This document shows, piece by piece, positions 26,478 through 41,236 of a stretch of DNA of 64,000 bases. The stretch lies in assembly GCA_964247055.1 (NCBI GenBank), contig OZ176052.1, positions 11,780,001 through 11,844,000 of the forward strand. Reading direction: 5' to 3'. The stretch is from Paragordius varius (taxonomy: Eukaryota > Nematomorpha). Below the pieces are notes generated by a model. The model did no database searches and was not told the DNA's origin. It saw only the letters and a program-made list of their open reading frames with translations. Every line of letters begins with the position of its first letter. The first letter of the stretch is position 1. A program made the position numbers and the translations under genes.

Positions 26478-27759
26478 TGATTGTTGATAAAGGTAAGATA
26501 AGGGAAAGGTGGTTAGTACAGTTAAGTAGACCAACATCCTTTTAAAAAAACCAATTAAAATCAATCAAAACCTAAGATGATATGAAAAATAGGGTATTAA
26601 TATTATAAAATATTTTTGACATAAATGATAGCTCCAAAAATGATTAGCTAATTTATTATTTATTGTTCATATATTGATTATATAATTGGGTACACTCTGT
26701 TATAATTTTAATTATTACATTTCAGGTTAAAATTTCAATCTGACAATGGATATTTTTAGCATTTTTAATTAGAGAAATGTATATTGGCATGTTCTCTCAA
26801 ACTCTATTAAACGGATTATAAAATCTATATAGATTTATTACGATTATATTACATATAGTTATAAAAAGCTTAGTTTTACAATAAAATATCATGTTGAACG
26901 AAATTAATAGCAAAAAGGAGCAGAGAGTAGGAATTTTTTAACAAAGTTTTTTAACCGGATTAACTAAAACCTTTATCTGTTATTTATAGATAGTTTTGTT
27001 AATACTTATATCATAATAATATATACGATAGTATATTACAATAATACCATGTGTTTACAGTACATTCACCAGCCATAATAATGGGTTTTAAGAGTTGAGT
27101 AATATTTAATTTTTTTTATCAAATTTAACTTTTCATTATACAAATTTATCCAAAATGTTAAAATCTATTGTCGCAAAATATAGTGTGTTGTAATTTCTGT
27201 GATAATTTATGGATACCGCTTAAGCTCTCCCCTCAAACACACGATAAATTTCGTTAAATAGTATTATTGTTATTAAATAATGGCATTTATCTTTAATATA
27301 CCGTTATTTATGACATTTTATTTTGAAACGTAATAATTTAACTGGTATTTTATATTTTCGAACAAATTAATTGAAAAATTAGCCATTTATTATTGTAATA
27401 AAGAGTAAAACAAAGGCTTTGCTTAGTTACATTGATAGGATAGAAATTTAATCAAAAACTTCATATTGATTTTAGTATCTTGTCATAACTGTACTAATGT
27501 CACAACACAACTATAACTAAAAAACAAATAAATAACTGAGTTAATTGAAAAGGTTTGTATAAATAGAATAAAAGGCTGACCATCCTATTGTAAGCTGTAA
27601 AAAAGGAAAAATGAGCTTTTATTTTCTAAAGCCCTGGCTTACACTCATAAATTTATAGTGCAACTAAATTCTTGCCACCTCTTTATCCTACTAATTTATA
27701 CTCTTGTCTGAAATAAATAAATTTTACACATGAGAACCGCTTTCAAAGATACTTATTGC

Positions 27760-27790
<31 letters not shown>

Positions 27791-28832
27791 AATTTTTAAT
27801 TATGTTTTAGAATCAATAAGTATATAAATTTAACTTTTTTGTCATTTTCATGTGTTGTGTCAAAAAACGGAGGATATAATCTTTATAGGATAAATATTCT
27901 ATCGCAGCACTATTTTGATTATATGTGGTCTTTTATAAATGATTCAATAATTTATTAAAACTTGTCTCTAAAATGATAAGCTGTAACTAGAGGTTTAACA
28001 TTAATTTATTTTAACAAATATGCTTACATACACACAAGATTGGTCATTCATTTTATAATTCATATTATTCTTTTCATTATTTATATTTTGTAGATGATGT
28101 AAGTATTTTTGACATGAACAAGCACCAAATTTGAAATATTAATAATCTATATATATATATTTGAATAACATTATCTTTATTATTCATCCCCTTCTCCTCC
28201 TCCTTTTTTGCTATCCAATTGTCATCTCTTAACAGTTACTTATCATTAATAATATTGCTATGTTAAACGTTTTATTTCCAACATTTTATTCAAATTAACT
28301 GCCTGACTTACTTATATATAAAACCTAAACCAGAAAAAATCATTTTTTCTTACTATTATTATTACCATTTCGGAACGTGATAAATATTACGAGTTTTATT
28401 ATCTAGCCATCATTATAAGACATATTTTCCAAATATTATTATAGATATGATTGTTATCATGAATATGGTTGGCGAAAATGATGGCATGTAACCACAAGAG
28501 ATTCTTCTATTTCCGCAATGCTTTACGGTAAACAGTTTACATAAAATATATCAATATGCACTTTTTATATTAGTATATGTACTAAAGGTGATTGGATTAT
28601 CATAAAAATTTATCGGTTCGAAACATTTATCAATAGCTTAACTAAATATACGATTAGTTAGATCACATTTTATTTGGGAGTTTTACTTGTGATTTATTTG
28701 TATGAATAAAAATTCAAAAAAATTATTCATCTCTCTCATTTGGTTAGCGAATATTCTTTGGATTACGTATATCTACAAGGGACTATTTTACATGTGTTGC
28801 GTCTTACTAAATATTTTCATCCTTGATTTACT
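26291..28832. other. Gene-free stretch
   Basis: A+T-rich with TA arrays near 26447-26477 and 27759-27785. No exon, RNA gene or recurrent repeat recognised. Confidence 0.5.
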
Positions 28833-29084
28833 ACACCTTAATTCACCCTTAAACACTTCAAATTCACGCAGAACATTATAAATTTACCCTAAAATATATT
28901 ATGTATTTTGGAATAAAATTTACCTATATTTTTAAAAAATGCAATTTCGTTTAATTACATAATACAGAAAAAACATGCCACAAAGAATTATTTTATATTA
29001 AAAAGGACCTAAATTAGCCCAAAAACACATAATTTATTTTTAGGATAAAATGTTCAGGGGTGAATTTGTAATGTAAATGGTATC
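28833..29084. mobile_element. MITE family C, second copy
   Basis: CCTTAATTCACCCTTAAACA and CTTCAAATTCACGC on the left; GGGGTGAATTTGTAATGTAA and ATGGTA on the right, as in the copy at 20366-20630, but the subterminal blocks are rearranged. An 89-codon minus-strand open frame (29014-29283) starts outside and runs into it; I do not treat it as a gene. Confidence 0.55.
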
Positions 29085-31232
29085 CTATTGAATAGTACAT
29101 CGGAACTTTATCAATATCATCATTAGGCATTAATCCAAACAATCCTATTAAAGAAAGTTCTATATTTTCCCAATATTTTTTCTGTGTTATATAAGGTGTT
29201 TCAATATTTAACAAGCTAGTTTTCTTTATATAAAGATATTTGCTAGTATGAAAATTGTCAAATAGCCTGAACTCTGCCGTCATGCATCCAGAGGATTTAA
29301 TCTGACTAATTATAAATGCATTTAGACCTTTGAAAATAAGTCAAAAACTTGCAGACACGTGTTTATCACGATATTAGATTCGATATAAAAAAAACTTAGA
29401 GTTAGAAATCCCCTATACTAAATTTTTAAATTTGCATCAATTGCTATATATATATTATGAAAACTATAAAGTCCGATTTTTATGGTTCAAGATAAATATT
29501 TTGTCGTACTAATGAGCACTTATTTTATGACTGCATTAATCAATACCGGTTAATATTAGTGATTTTGTAATTAATTTAAGCATGTATATCCACCTAATTT
29601 TAGATTGACCTCTTTTGCGGGTTTCCTCAAAACCTAATGATGGTTTTTTCCCAATCGTATCGTATCATATTAGATATTTTAATTGTTCACAAGATATATT
29701 GTAGAGCAGTTATTGTTCATGGATAAACAGATTTATGAATTGGAGATGTAAGCTTTTAAACCCAAGATTTTTCGGAAGAAACACATTAATTAGTTTATAT
29801 GAGATTATTATTTGGTAACCATGATTAAGATCTATCATCAACGAGAGGATACATTCTAGTATAAGCGGAATATTAAAAATTTTTGGCCGTTAGTTTGCCC
29901 GTAATACGCCCTAAAGCCAAGCAGGCAGGATGTCAGATTTCAAATTACCACCTGACGCAATATGGAATCTAGGTATTTGGGCTGCTTTATCTCTTTAATT
30001 TTGGAATTACGATTGCCATGAATCTAACATCAGTCCCATTAATTTTGCCTCCATTAAGTTTATTGAGTTAATCATTCATGGGAAAAAATGATTTTGCATT
30101 GAGAACAGGTCCGTCGGCTTAGGGGATTAAAAAGTAATTTTACGAAACCCACTCCAACATATCAGGAAAAAATTACTGTAATATCAATTTTTAACTATAT
30201 AAGTAGGCCATGTTGATTGAGCTAAAAACAGCGCTAGACACCAATTAAATAATCAAAAATCCCTGATTTTCAAATATGGTTTAAATAATTTATAGCACAG
30301 AGTATTTCGAATACATTATAAAATACCAATAATGCTTAAAGCAAGGCTAAAACAAAACCGTAACCACGTGGAACCAGTTCTTCACAAAAATTTAGAAACC
30401 ACATCGTTTTTTAGAATTTAGGGGCCTACCCGGTTCCGGGCTTAACTTCCTGGACCAATCTACCTCTGACAGTCCAAACAAGTCTATTTTATACGTCTTT
30501 TCATCAAAAATGATTTCAGGGAAAAAAATATTTTTACTTTTATTTTAATCTGTTATTTTTGCCAGTTTATTTTGAGAAAAATCCTGTATCTAGACGCGCA
30601 ATATAATAGTGAACGAAGTTTTAAGGTAAAGAATATTTTATTATTCTACAAACGCATTTAAGATGTAATAATATATTTTTTCAAAAGACAACCATTTTTT
30701 AACTTAATTTTTCTTATATAAATTATGATAACAATTGTTTCATACTTTGCCATTTTAAACAATGTATTATATTTAAAAAAATCTATATTTGAAAAGCATG
30801 GTTATTTAGAATGGAATATTTGTCTTTATAATTTTACGTTTGGGTCTGTATAATTTCAGCTTTTACTGTAAGTAGTGACTATTTTAAAATTCATTTCCGT
30901 CAAAATATAAAAACGATAGTATTGGTATCATTTAAGGCATCACTTAAAAATTTGACAAACGTTTCTGTAATACTCATCCTGTTTTAACATTAATGGCCGT
31001 ACAAATCATTCAATTTTTTTTATCGATTGGTTGTATGTCGAACAAAGCTTTTCTAAGTATTTACATAATAAAAGTAGTTTGACCACAAAATTACTTAGTT
31101 GTTTATTTAAAACTAAACAAAGATTTTTAAATTACACCTAATTAGAGTACTTTTTCATCATGCATTTGGCTATTATATTTCTTCCAATATTATTAATTGA
31201 ATTTATAATTTTTCATATATTGTTTATACATA
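29085..31232. other. Gene-free stretch with a family E trace
   Basis: 29880-30130 is somewhat richer in G+C than its surroundings and may be a decayed transposon, but I could not name it. 30370-30480 has GGAACCAGTTC and ACCCGGTTCCGGG, as in family E (37185-38084). No exon is recognised. Confidence 0.4.
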
Positions 31233-32520
31233 CCATTTTTCATGCAAAAACATCATTTTTTCAACCAAACGCACCATTTTTTCAAACAAACGCAACATTT
31301 TTTCAAGCAAACGCAACATTTTTTCAAGCAAACGCAACATTTTTTTATCCAAACGCAACATTTTTTCAACCAAAGACAACATTTTTTCAAGCAAAAACAA
31401 CAATTTTTTAAAAATTAAAAACCATTTTTTTTATTTTAAGACATATTAAATTTAAAGTTAATGGAAATTAATTTTAGTGTAGAATTATGATTTTTATTAT
31501 TTTATCATAAATATGTGATGGTATGATTGATTTTCAAACAAAATTTTGCCCATAATTGCATTATTTATATTATTTTTCTTTTACAACAGTTTCACTAAAT
31601 CAATAAATACAACTTGCGCTTTAAGAGTGTCTTGTTTAAAGTTTCTTTCATTTTTTTGCAAACAACCGTTATTTTCGTATGTAATTATCTATTTTTTTAA
31701 TTTAAACTAATATCTTTATTTATTAGTATTTAAATCAAAAATAATATTTTTATAGTAAAAACATCTTTATTTGTTTCGAACTAATTTTCTTTAAATCAAT
31801 ATTATTAACTTATTGATGTTTTAAACTAAATATTACGATTCATAACCCACGAATCATAGATGTTTAATAATGTTTAATTTTTTTTATAAAAAATAATATT
31901 GATATACGGTTCTTATGAAAGAAATGGTATTCCCTTAAAAGTTTAGGAAATAAAGAAAATAGGTTAATGATAGGATAGATGAATATAATATTGCTTGATT
32001 AATAAAAGTTAGAATCAAAATTAAAATATTGAAGGACCAAATTGAAGTGTTCTAGGACCAACTTTAAATTTTCAAGGACAATTTTGAAGCGCAAAATGTA
32101 TGGACTGATAAGGTTAAACTAAAGTTGTAAAAGAATAAAATAATATAAATAATGCAATTATGGGCAAAATTTTGTTTGAAAATCAATCATACCATCACTT
32201 ATTTATGATAAAATAATAAAAATCATAATTCTACGCTAAAATTAATTTCCATTAACTTTAAATTTAATATGTCTTAAAATAAAAAAAATGGTTTTTAATT
32301 TTTAAAAAATTGTTGTTTTGCTTGAAAAAATGTTGTCTTTGGTTGAAAAATGTTGCGTTTGCTTGAAAAAATGTTGCGTTTGCTTGAAAAAATGTTGCGT
32401 TTGCTTGAAAAAATGATGTCTTTGCTTGAAAAAATGTTGCGTTTGCTTGAAAAAATGTTGCGTTTGGTTGAAAAAATGTTGCATTAGGTTGAAAAAATGA
32501 TGTTTTTGCATGAAAAATGG
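31233..32520. mobile_element. Foldback-type element with tandem repeats in its arms
   Basis: The left arm (about 31233-31592) and right arm (about 32113-32520) are near-perfect inverted copies. Each holds an outer 21 bp tandem repeat (unit TTTTTTCAAGCAAACGCAACA, about 8 units left, 10 right) and an inner unique block that includes TTGCCCATAATTGCATTAT. Outer ends read CCATTTTTCATGC ... GCATGAAAAATGG with TA directly outside on both sides, as for a TA target duplication. The middle 520 bp shows no transposase. The 83-codon (+) and 69-codon (-) open frames over the arms are tandem-repeat artefacts. Confidence 0.85.
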
Positions 32521-34699
32521 TATATATTAATAATGAAAATGTTCCATTAAAATCATTATATGAAAACCAACTTAGGAGGAGGTTTCAATCAAGAACCGGT
32601 CCGTAATCACAAATGGATTCAAGAAACCAATCTGGTTTGATTTTTAAATTTTAGTCGGTTTCAGTTTTAACCGTCCAAGAACCATTCATTTCCGGTTCTA
32701 CTTTTTCGGTCTGAGAAGCCCTGCTTTTGAGTAGGTCCCGACTCCCTCATAAAAACCCAATAATAATAATATTTTTTTTACCTGTGTGGGCTTTATATAT
32801 TAGTTTAATAAGATTTGCACGGTAGTAGGTTGTTTTCGACGGCCAAAAATAACCGGCCTGACTGCCTTTAAATGGAGTCTATAATACTTATAATTAGTTT
32901 TAAAATATCTGAATTTGAAACATCTTAAAAAAAAATCAATCCGCCTTTATAAGTAAGGTTATTAAATGACAAACATAAAAAAGGTAGAAAAGGTGTAGGA
33001 AACCATTGTTTTATACGCATATACATAAAAAAATTACGGTAAACATATGTTTAAATTTTTATTGTCATTTTTAGCGGTCACGTAACGGTAATAAATACAA
33101 CCATAGCCGGTTAAATTTAAAAATATCCAATATTTTATATATTGATGTCTTTTAGAATATTACATTAATTATCCTTTAAGGAAAAAAATACTTTTTGTGG
33201 TGATTTCGGAAACAATAGTGATAAATATTAAAACATGTAGAAATTTTGTGTAAATTAGTGTAATTATGACATATTTTATTTAATAATAATTAATTTTTGA
33301 TTAATTGCTTGAATTAACATAAGTTTACAATCATTTATTCTGCATCACCTTAATCGACCCTATTAAAAATCTCAGGTAAATCAAAACAATTTGTGCCAAA
33401 AAGCACACATAACTTTAGGAAAATTGGACTAAAATTTTAAGTTGATTATTATCATAGGTAGGTTAATATATTATTGATATAAAACTACGTTTCTAGTAGC
33501 CAGTATAAAAACTTTCCATATACACTATATTTCATGATAATTAAGTTAAGTTAAATATTCTCTGCCTTAACTCTAAACAATATAACGCAGTTAAAAAGGT
33601 AATTCTTTTTTGGACATTAACTGATAATTAAATCTGTCACATTTCAAATAGTACTTCTTTTCATCCATTTTACTTGTTATTTTCCACAATTACTGGTAAA
33701 GTGAGTTTTAAAGCCGGTCAAATCCTGCCTTCTTTAAATGTTAATAAAATTAAAATTTACATCCCCAACTAAATCAAAGCTGACACTGGTCTCAGTTTAC
33801 AACACAAATAGGTTCTGACTTCATCAATTTTTAATACTGCCATTGCCAACCAGGTATTATTCATTCAGTTTTCAACTATAATACCATAACACTTTGAGTT
33901 CATCCCGCATCGATTCAGGTGCATTTTGAATTTCAAATTTAAAAGAAAGGATTGGAAGTTTGAAATGACTAACTTTTCTTAGAGTATTTTAAAATGCATA
34001 TATGTTCTCCCTGTTTGTTTCGAGCTAATTTTGTGGTTTGTACTTTGTCTTCGCCCTTTTGTTACGAAGGTTTGAGTACGCATAGCATATTTGAGATGAA
34101 GTTATTTAAATTTTCAAACATAGATTTTAAAAAGTCACTTTTTTATTTTGGTTTATTTGCATGACGAATATCATAAATTAATTATCGGATATATAAGCAT
34201 TTCATAATTTTTCCGAATGTAATTATAAAATGTTGAAAAATTCTCATTAATTTCCCATTTTAAAAATTGGTTGTTTATGTTTTATCCTTATTGTCAATGA
34301 AAATTGTATAGCTGGGATAACCAGCTTGCCCAGACAGTAATGTTTTAATTGAACCATTACATACTCACATGATAGCTCTACTATACATACACTTTAAAAA
34401 TTGATATAGAAACCTTTATTATTGGTCGAAATATAAAATATTGTTAATAAATTATACGTTATCCAATAATTTTTACTTTTAATTTTCATTTGTTTAATTA
34501 GATAAATTAGATAACATAGTTTAGTAGATTAATTAGCAATCAAGTTTTAAACAAAATCGTAACATACCATGTTGAAAATATAGAAAACCATCGATTAACT
34601 ATTTTCATTTATCAAGTTAAAGGACATAGCATATAATACATAAATGTTTTTGGGTTTAATTCTTCGATAAATATTTTCTGAATATATTATTATTTTCAG
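32521..34699. other. Gene-free stretch with a family E fragment
   Basis: 32575-32735 has AAGAACCGGTCCG, CGGTTTCAGTTTTAACCG and TTTCCGGTTCTACTTTTTC, related to family E. The rest is A+T-rich without a recognisable exon. Confidence 0.45.
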
Positions 34700-34751
34700 G
34701 TAACAACCGAAAGAAAAATAAATACACTATTCAAACATGATGAGGCAAATG
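34700..34751 (+). other. Possible micro-exon, 52 nt
   Basis: A good acceptor (ATTATTTTCAG) is followed by 17 open codons (VTTERKINTLFKHDEAN) and a GGTAATTTT donor. No homology is recognised and no neighbouring exon is found. Such a match can occur by chance in this sequence, so this is only a pointer. Confidence 0.15.
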
Positions 34752-37184
34752 GTAATTTTTAATTATACAATATGTTAAATATTTATTTAAATTTTGACGA
34801 ATATTGCATTACCCATACAATTTTATTGAAAGAATAGATGTGGGGCTTACTTTACCCCGATTTCATTGAGTGTAAAATTTATTTATACTCGTTTTTTCTG
34901 AATAAAATTATAAATCCTAATACTTAAATTAAAAAGAGAAAGTATCCTTTTTATATTTTTAAACCTCTTTCAAAATTTCACAAGCTAAAATCCAAGAAAA
35001 TTGATCATTAAATATTCTTTTGGATTTAATTGACTTTAATTATTTTCAATGTGTTTATAAATATAATTTTCTGATTTTAAGGTCGTATCTTTGGCAATTT
35101 TTGTACCATTTTTTGAATAGATTTTAATAAATAATTCAAAATTTATCAGCATTTACATATAAACATAAATAGTGTTCAAATTAAAATGAATTATCTTATC
35201 ATATTGAAAAGTTGCACAAATAATCACACAATATTTAAAGTGGAGCTCATAACTAATATTCCATTGAAATCTAAGAACGTAAAGCTAACTAAATAAAGAT
35301 GATGGGCTTGGCTTCTATATGGCTCACCCTTTTATAATAAATTACCACATTCATTTTTAATCGCCCTTTTTTAAATTATTATTTTTCAAATAGAAGCTCC
35401 TTTTTATTTTACCTAATTAATCCACCGCAATCATAGGTTTCATTCGCACAAACAATCATACATATACATTTTAATTGTTATTGTCCACCTTTTTTATATA
35501 TAAACATCACCTCCTACATATATATATATAGCGGTTGTAGCTAATTTTTAATGATAATGGAAGGCTTAATCAGATTTGAAATATAAAAATTGGTTTTAAT
35601 TTTTTTGTATGGTTTCACATTTTTTATCACAAGTAATTATTAGAATTATCATAGGTTTTAATAGTTTTTATATGGCAAAAGCTCAGCCCAGACGGGAATT
35701 TTTAATATGTAAATGATTAGTAAGTATTGTATACAAGGTTTTAAAGTTATCCGACTATTGATTAATCAGCAGGCCAACTTAATAAACGTATGAGTTACAT
35801 AGTATATAGAAAACTGAGATCCACTGGTGTGTGCACAAAGATAGTATATTATTAACTCCAATATCTACAAAAGATGCGGTTCCTACCTGATTTTTATTAA
35901 TTTTAAATTTTAGGAAAATCTAAAAATTTCATTTTTTTTTCAAAAAAGGGTGTCAAGATTCTTGCGCATTAATAGCGAAATTATTATCGTTCGTAGTCCT
36001 CTGTCAGAAGCAAAGGGGAATAAATAAACAACCAATTTGAGTAGAAAAAATGACCTGGTAATATCTGAGAACGTTTAGGCTTAAAAGAATGCTATTCTAT
36101 AAAAATGGTCGACGATAGGGTCTGGAAAGCCTTTTGGGCTGCTAAAACCGCTTATTGATCGTGATTGCTAGTTGGATTAATGTTATATACCATAAGTGCC
36201 AAACTATCTTCTATTCTAATGTCGTTTAAACATGATTATTATTGTGTTCATGAAATAAGTCTGATTTGATGGGGAATATTTGTTATCGTGTTCGACAAAG
36301 TGTTTCAATAGTTAGCATTGTTTTTGGTTACGTATGGATTGTGCCTGTTCAAACCCATGAAGCTGAATTACTCTCCATGCTTATCTAGATGCCATCATTA
36401 AGTTTAAAGTATTTAAAAAAAGTGTCATTAAATTATAGAAGCATGTTTTGGTAGATTTCTTTATGACTTAAGAAGTTTATATTTTTTTTCTGGATTGGGA
36501 TTGATCTTTTGGCATATTTTTTTCAATATTTCAGTTAAGCAATATTTTTAATGATTGTATTTTTTTATCACATGATTTCCCTATGTAAATCAACTAAATG
36601 TTTTATGAGGAGTAAAGTTATCTGGAATATAAAAATTTTGTCTTCTTTTTTATGTATGGTATAAACTGTACAATTAACCCCGGATAAATATATACCCAAA
36701 AGTTATATCGTTTAATTGTATTTTAAAATGTATGTAGTGTACTATGTCAGTCTAAGCTACCCACCCTCTAATTTATGTATTAAAATAGGTTTGATTTCAG
36801 TTTTATAATTTAAAGTAATTGTTGAACAATCATATTTCAAGTTTTGATGATTTAGCATAATTTTGATGATTTGTACATTGTTACATATAATAATTATTTA
36901 TAGGTATCATTAATATCAAATAATAGGTATTATTAGTTAAAAATTGGAAACTATTGGGAAGAAAAGTTTGTGGTATTTGTAAAATAGTTTGACATAGTCG
37001 ACGTGTTTATAATGTTTTTAGGTCTCAGGGGTAATTTATTTTATGGGGACACAGTAAATCCCGCATATTGACGAACAACCAAAGTCTTTCCTAGCTTTGT
37101 AACTGGGATCTAAACTGGCCTGTATAGCTGTATAACAGATATTGGACATTAAAATAAAGGGCTGATTAAAGTTTATTAAAAATT
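34752..37184. other. Gene-free stretch
   Basis: A+T-rich. A G+C-richer island at about 36000-36170 has a short frame reading DDRVWKAFWAAKTAY that faintly recalls the region after a LINE reverse transcriptase core, but it is flanked by stops in every frame. No exon is claimed. Confidence 0.4.
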
Positions 37185-38084
37185 AGAGCTTCCCAGAACC
37201 CGGTTCCTGACATGTCAGCAGGAGCAGGTTTGGGTTGAAATCAGCCTGGTTTCGGTTTGATTCAACCCTCAGGAACCAGTTCGGTTCCGCTACCTCCAAA
37301 ATGGTAGTTTGTTAAAAAAATTAAATTTATTGGTTTTTATAATTAAATATTGATTGCATAATAATATTTTTTACAGTTTTCCATCAAAATAGACAATACT
37401 GTTTAAATATTATTTTTTTAAAAAAAATATAACATTTTTTCCCGTATCCGATTGAAATAAAATTACCATGTTGACAAATTTTTAAATATCACCAACAAAT
37501 GAAGAGAACAAACAATTATTTACGTATTTTTTTAATCCTAGATTAAAAAAATTTTAAATTGATTAATCTTGTAAAAAACCATTAACTATATCGTCCGACA
37601 AAAAAATGAACCACATACACAAACAGCCCACCGGCACATGAGGCCCTTTAGAATTTTTTGGCCACGGATTTAAAAATATTAATATTTTATCATATAAGGT
37701 TACATTACCGGTACTTATTATAACTGCTGCATATAAAAAAACTTTTCCACGCTAAGTTAATATCAGATCAGACAAGTAGTCTGACGACCGAGCTACAATC
37801 ATTTATCAAAGTAAATTTCCTACATGGATGTGAAATTTAATACAAATACAGTTATTAATTACCTTTGCACTTATACATTTGTTTTAAATTTTTATAATGG
37901 ATTATGTTTTGATTAACGATTGTTGATATTTTGGTTTCTATTTTAGTAAAATGTTGTATAAAACATTTAATTAATGGTCAAAAATCAAAATGGAACCTGT
38001 TCCAAATAAAGAAACGATTCCGCAACCGGTAAATTTTTAATGACCCAACCCGGTTCCTCTTTCACTAAACCGGTTTGAGGCTCT
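37185..38084. mobile_element. Family E element with ACCGGTTCC-rich ends
   Basis: Left end AGAGCTTCCCAGAACCCGGT and right end ACCGGTTTGAGGCTCT are imperfect inverted repeats. Both ends carry several AACCGGTTCC-like palindromes in opposite orientation, with a 600 bp A+T-rich interior and no open frame. It is probably a non-autonomous DNA transposon. Target duplications are not convincing. Related fragments lie at 30370-30480, 32575-32735 and 55140-55200. Confidence 0.55.
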
Positions 38085-41000
38085 GATATAATTTCATATT
38101 TTACGCATGATAAAATAAACACGATAAATTTTTTAAACAATCATCTATATTATGATTGTTGTTAAACACACATAACAATTATAAGAAATTAATATCATTT
38201 TATATTATAAATTTGTATATTTTAAACCATTTTGAACGTGATATAAACATTTTTGTAAAAAAAGGAGTGTTCTCTTTGGTTTTGCCTTTTTGTAAAAAAA
38301 TAGTTTTTTTATAAAAGACAACTAAAGGATTTGATTTAAGCTTTAAATAATTTAAAAAAATGGTAAACCCACCCTTTCATAAATTTGCTTTTTTCTCCTC
38401 TCATGACATAAAGATCACAGAAGACTTGCAGTTAGATATATTGTTACTTTTGAGATTATATCACAATTTCACCCGTTTAACAAGTCTGAACAAGACACTG
38501 AAATTGATGAAACACTCTAAATTGTGATTTATTATGCAAATGACACGGGGATCTTGCAGATCTATTTTTTAATTAAAACAATTACGCAAACCCTAGAAGA
38601 ATGATAATTAAAAACTTAAGATGGTACGATTGCCAAATCGAATTTGCAACTAATACTCTTTGACTGACATAAAACAATCCAATAAGTCAAACAATCGTTC
38701 CCATGCTATGTAAAAGCCACGGGTTAGTTATTTTTGAATAAAAAAATTGACGGAAGATCCCCTACAATATTTGACAAAAATATTCCAAAATTCATTCATA
38801 AGCCACAAGTTATTAACCTTTATCACAAGTGAAACAATTCATTGTGAATGTGTTAAGACAGTAATAAATTTTAAGGGGGCATGGAAGAGAAAAATGTAAA
38901 TGGATTATATTTAAAAATATTAAAACTCCTGCCAGAATATAATGCAAATCTCAAACACGAATGTTTAACAATTTATGATATTGTAAATGTCAGAGTCGTC
39001 CTTAGTTTTTATTTAGTACATTTATAATGTAAAAGTAGGATCAAGAAAATTATACAGAAAAAACCTAAAATATATCACTTATTAGGGTGTAATTCAGATA
39101 AATGAAAAATTCAAAGATCTCAAATTTCACCCTATATATCAGTCATATGAGAAGAACATGTAGCTTGTCTTAGTATTAGGAAATATTTTTGAGACGGTCT
39201 TTTAAAATAAAATAGACACTTTTATCATTGTATTATTTAATTTTAATGGCCAAAAGCAGCTATTGTATAGAAATCTAGATTTGGATTTATGGCAAATTTT
39301 AAGGATTCTTATTCAAATAACTTTGCCGTCTCTCTAAGTGTTCTTGATTAACATTTGTAGCGCTAATGATTCTAAATTATCATAATTACGACCATTATTA
39401 TATATTGGCAATAACGTAACGTTTGTTATAAAAAATATTTAACAAGATTATTAATACGCTTTTTACTTTAGTGATTGGATCTTATTATAAGGGTTAATAA
39501 CTAATTTATGCAATGCTGCCAAATGGACTTAATAAGTCTCAGAATCTTGCATTAATGCCGAGATAATGTTTCATAGTTTCTTATTATGAGTAACATCATT
39601 TTCCGTATTTCGCTGAATTTTAATGTTTTTCTGCTAAAGAATTTTTTTTCAAATAAGATTTAGTCAAATATTTAATGATAAATGTATAAAAACGATACAT
39701 AATTAAAAATTAATGAGCTTTTGAAAACAACCTTGACGCATATTTTTTCAACATTTTTGCACATTATTATCACATTTAGTCAATATAAAACATAACATTT
39801 AAGTCGCCAAAAGATTTGCAAAATTATATTTAATTGTCCCAACTTTATCAAAAAAATGTATAATGTTGACTATTCGAATAGTTTGAAATTTATTGTTTTC
39901 ACATTTTTATGTTAATAAATGTAGTAAGGATTTTTAGTTTTTTATGCATTTTTTTTGCAATAATATAAAATAAAATTTGGGAAAATAAATAAAATAAATA
40001 TTTATTATAAAATTAATAAATAAATTTATATCATTATCGGTAACTATGAGAAAATCACCTTTATCCTTACATATTAAAAAATACACTATACTTAATTATA
40101 TTTTTACGGATTTCGAAATATGCAAATAATATAGATAGGCATTAAAATAATTTTTTTTGTGCGAAAAAATCCGCTCATGTATTATCATTATAACATTTTA
40201 TATGTTGGCGAAAACGGCTTTTTTGACAATCAAAACGTGTTGTACTTGTCGTTATAAAGATTAAAAATTTAAGGTAATATCTGATTTTAAAATGATGCAG
40301 GTATTAACCGGATATATTTTATTCTTAAAAGCGGTTAAAAGAATAGTATCAAAATTCTAGCCTTACGGGAGTAACAATAATTTTAATAATTATTAATGTG
40401 AAAATATTTATTTAATAATCGATCAAAGTAATACTTAGGTTATATAAAAATTAAACCATATATTGTTTAAGAAATATGCAATTAAATAAACCACCATTAA
40501 TTTTACCTCCCTTGGGGAATTTTTATAGTTTAAAAAAATTTAGCGAGTCTAAAAATTGCTAAATTTTTACTGACCTTGAGAATTTAGATGACTATTTATA
40601 ACTCGTAGTGCCTTGTTTTAACTATATAGTTAAATAATTCAAATAATCAAACATTTTATATTAGAGATACAGTATATATTTGATTAAAACATGGTGCGAT
40701 CAATATTTCATAAGTCAAAATGAAAATCATACTGGGATAAATGTAACATTTTTTTACTCATTCAACAATTTTAATATAATTAGTAGATTTAAATGGCGAC
40801 CTACTGAATCAGATTGGATATAAAAGTATATCCTAATTGCAAATGAATAACCATAGAAAACCAAAATTTTTAAACAATGCTCCCACTTGTTACACTGTGA
40901 GGTGCGTTTAGTCCTTGTTATGAACTAAATGATTTTGTACTAAATAGAGTTGGTGAAGTAAAACATAGAACTTTAGAGTTGAACGTGGACAGCCAACAAT

Positions 41001-41236
41001 ATCTAATCAAATATTATATATCTCTATAAATCCTTTTGCTATATTTAGCTTTTTATCATTAGAAAATCATAATTTTTTACCGGAGAGCGCCCTCTTTATT
41101 TAAGACAAGAGATATTTCCTTTCGATGTTTTTGTTCCATAATTAAATTTTTTAAATTAGTTTAATTCGGAATTTAAGCACACAAAAACCACAATAATATA
41201 TTTTGTCTTTTTTAAAACGAAAAGAATATTATTGTT
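38085..41236. other. Gene-free stretch
   Basis: A+T-rich. A 57-codon frame from an ATG near 38360 has more even codon use than most but no recognisable motif. Nothing else is seen. Confidence 0.45.

Noticed and set aside
29014-29400. Minus-strand open frame of over 100 codons including SLIGLFGLMPNDDID
   Set aside because: With stop codons near 9% per codon at this composition, about one frame of this length is expected in the window by chance. It has no recognised motif and enters a MITE.
29880-30130. G+C-richer island that might be a coding relic
   Set aside because: Six-frame reading shows no stretch with a recognisable domain; kept only as unassigned sequence.
31160-31411. Open frame with a repeated ATFFQAN peptide
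   Set aside because: It is the translation of the 21 bp tandem repeat in the foldback arm; the opposite arm gives an equivalent frame on the other strand.
36000-36170. Possible decayed LINE fragment reading DDRVWKAFWAAKTAY
   Set aside because: Only about 15 residues look suggestive, no second motif of a reverse transcriptase lies at the right distance, and stops fill all frames.
38360-38533. 57-codon frame beginning MVNPPFHKF
   Set aside because: Dozens of frames of this length are expected at random, and two frames are open at once over part of it.
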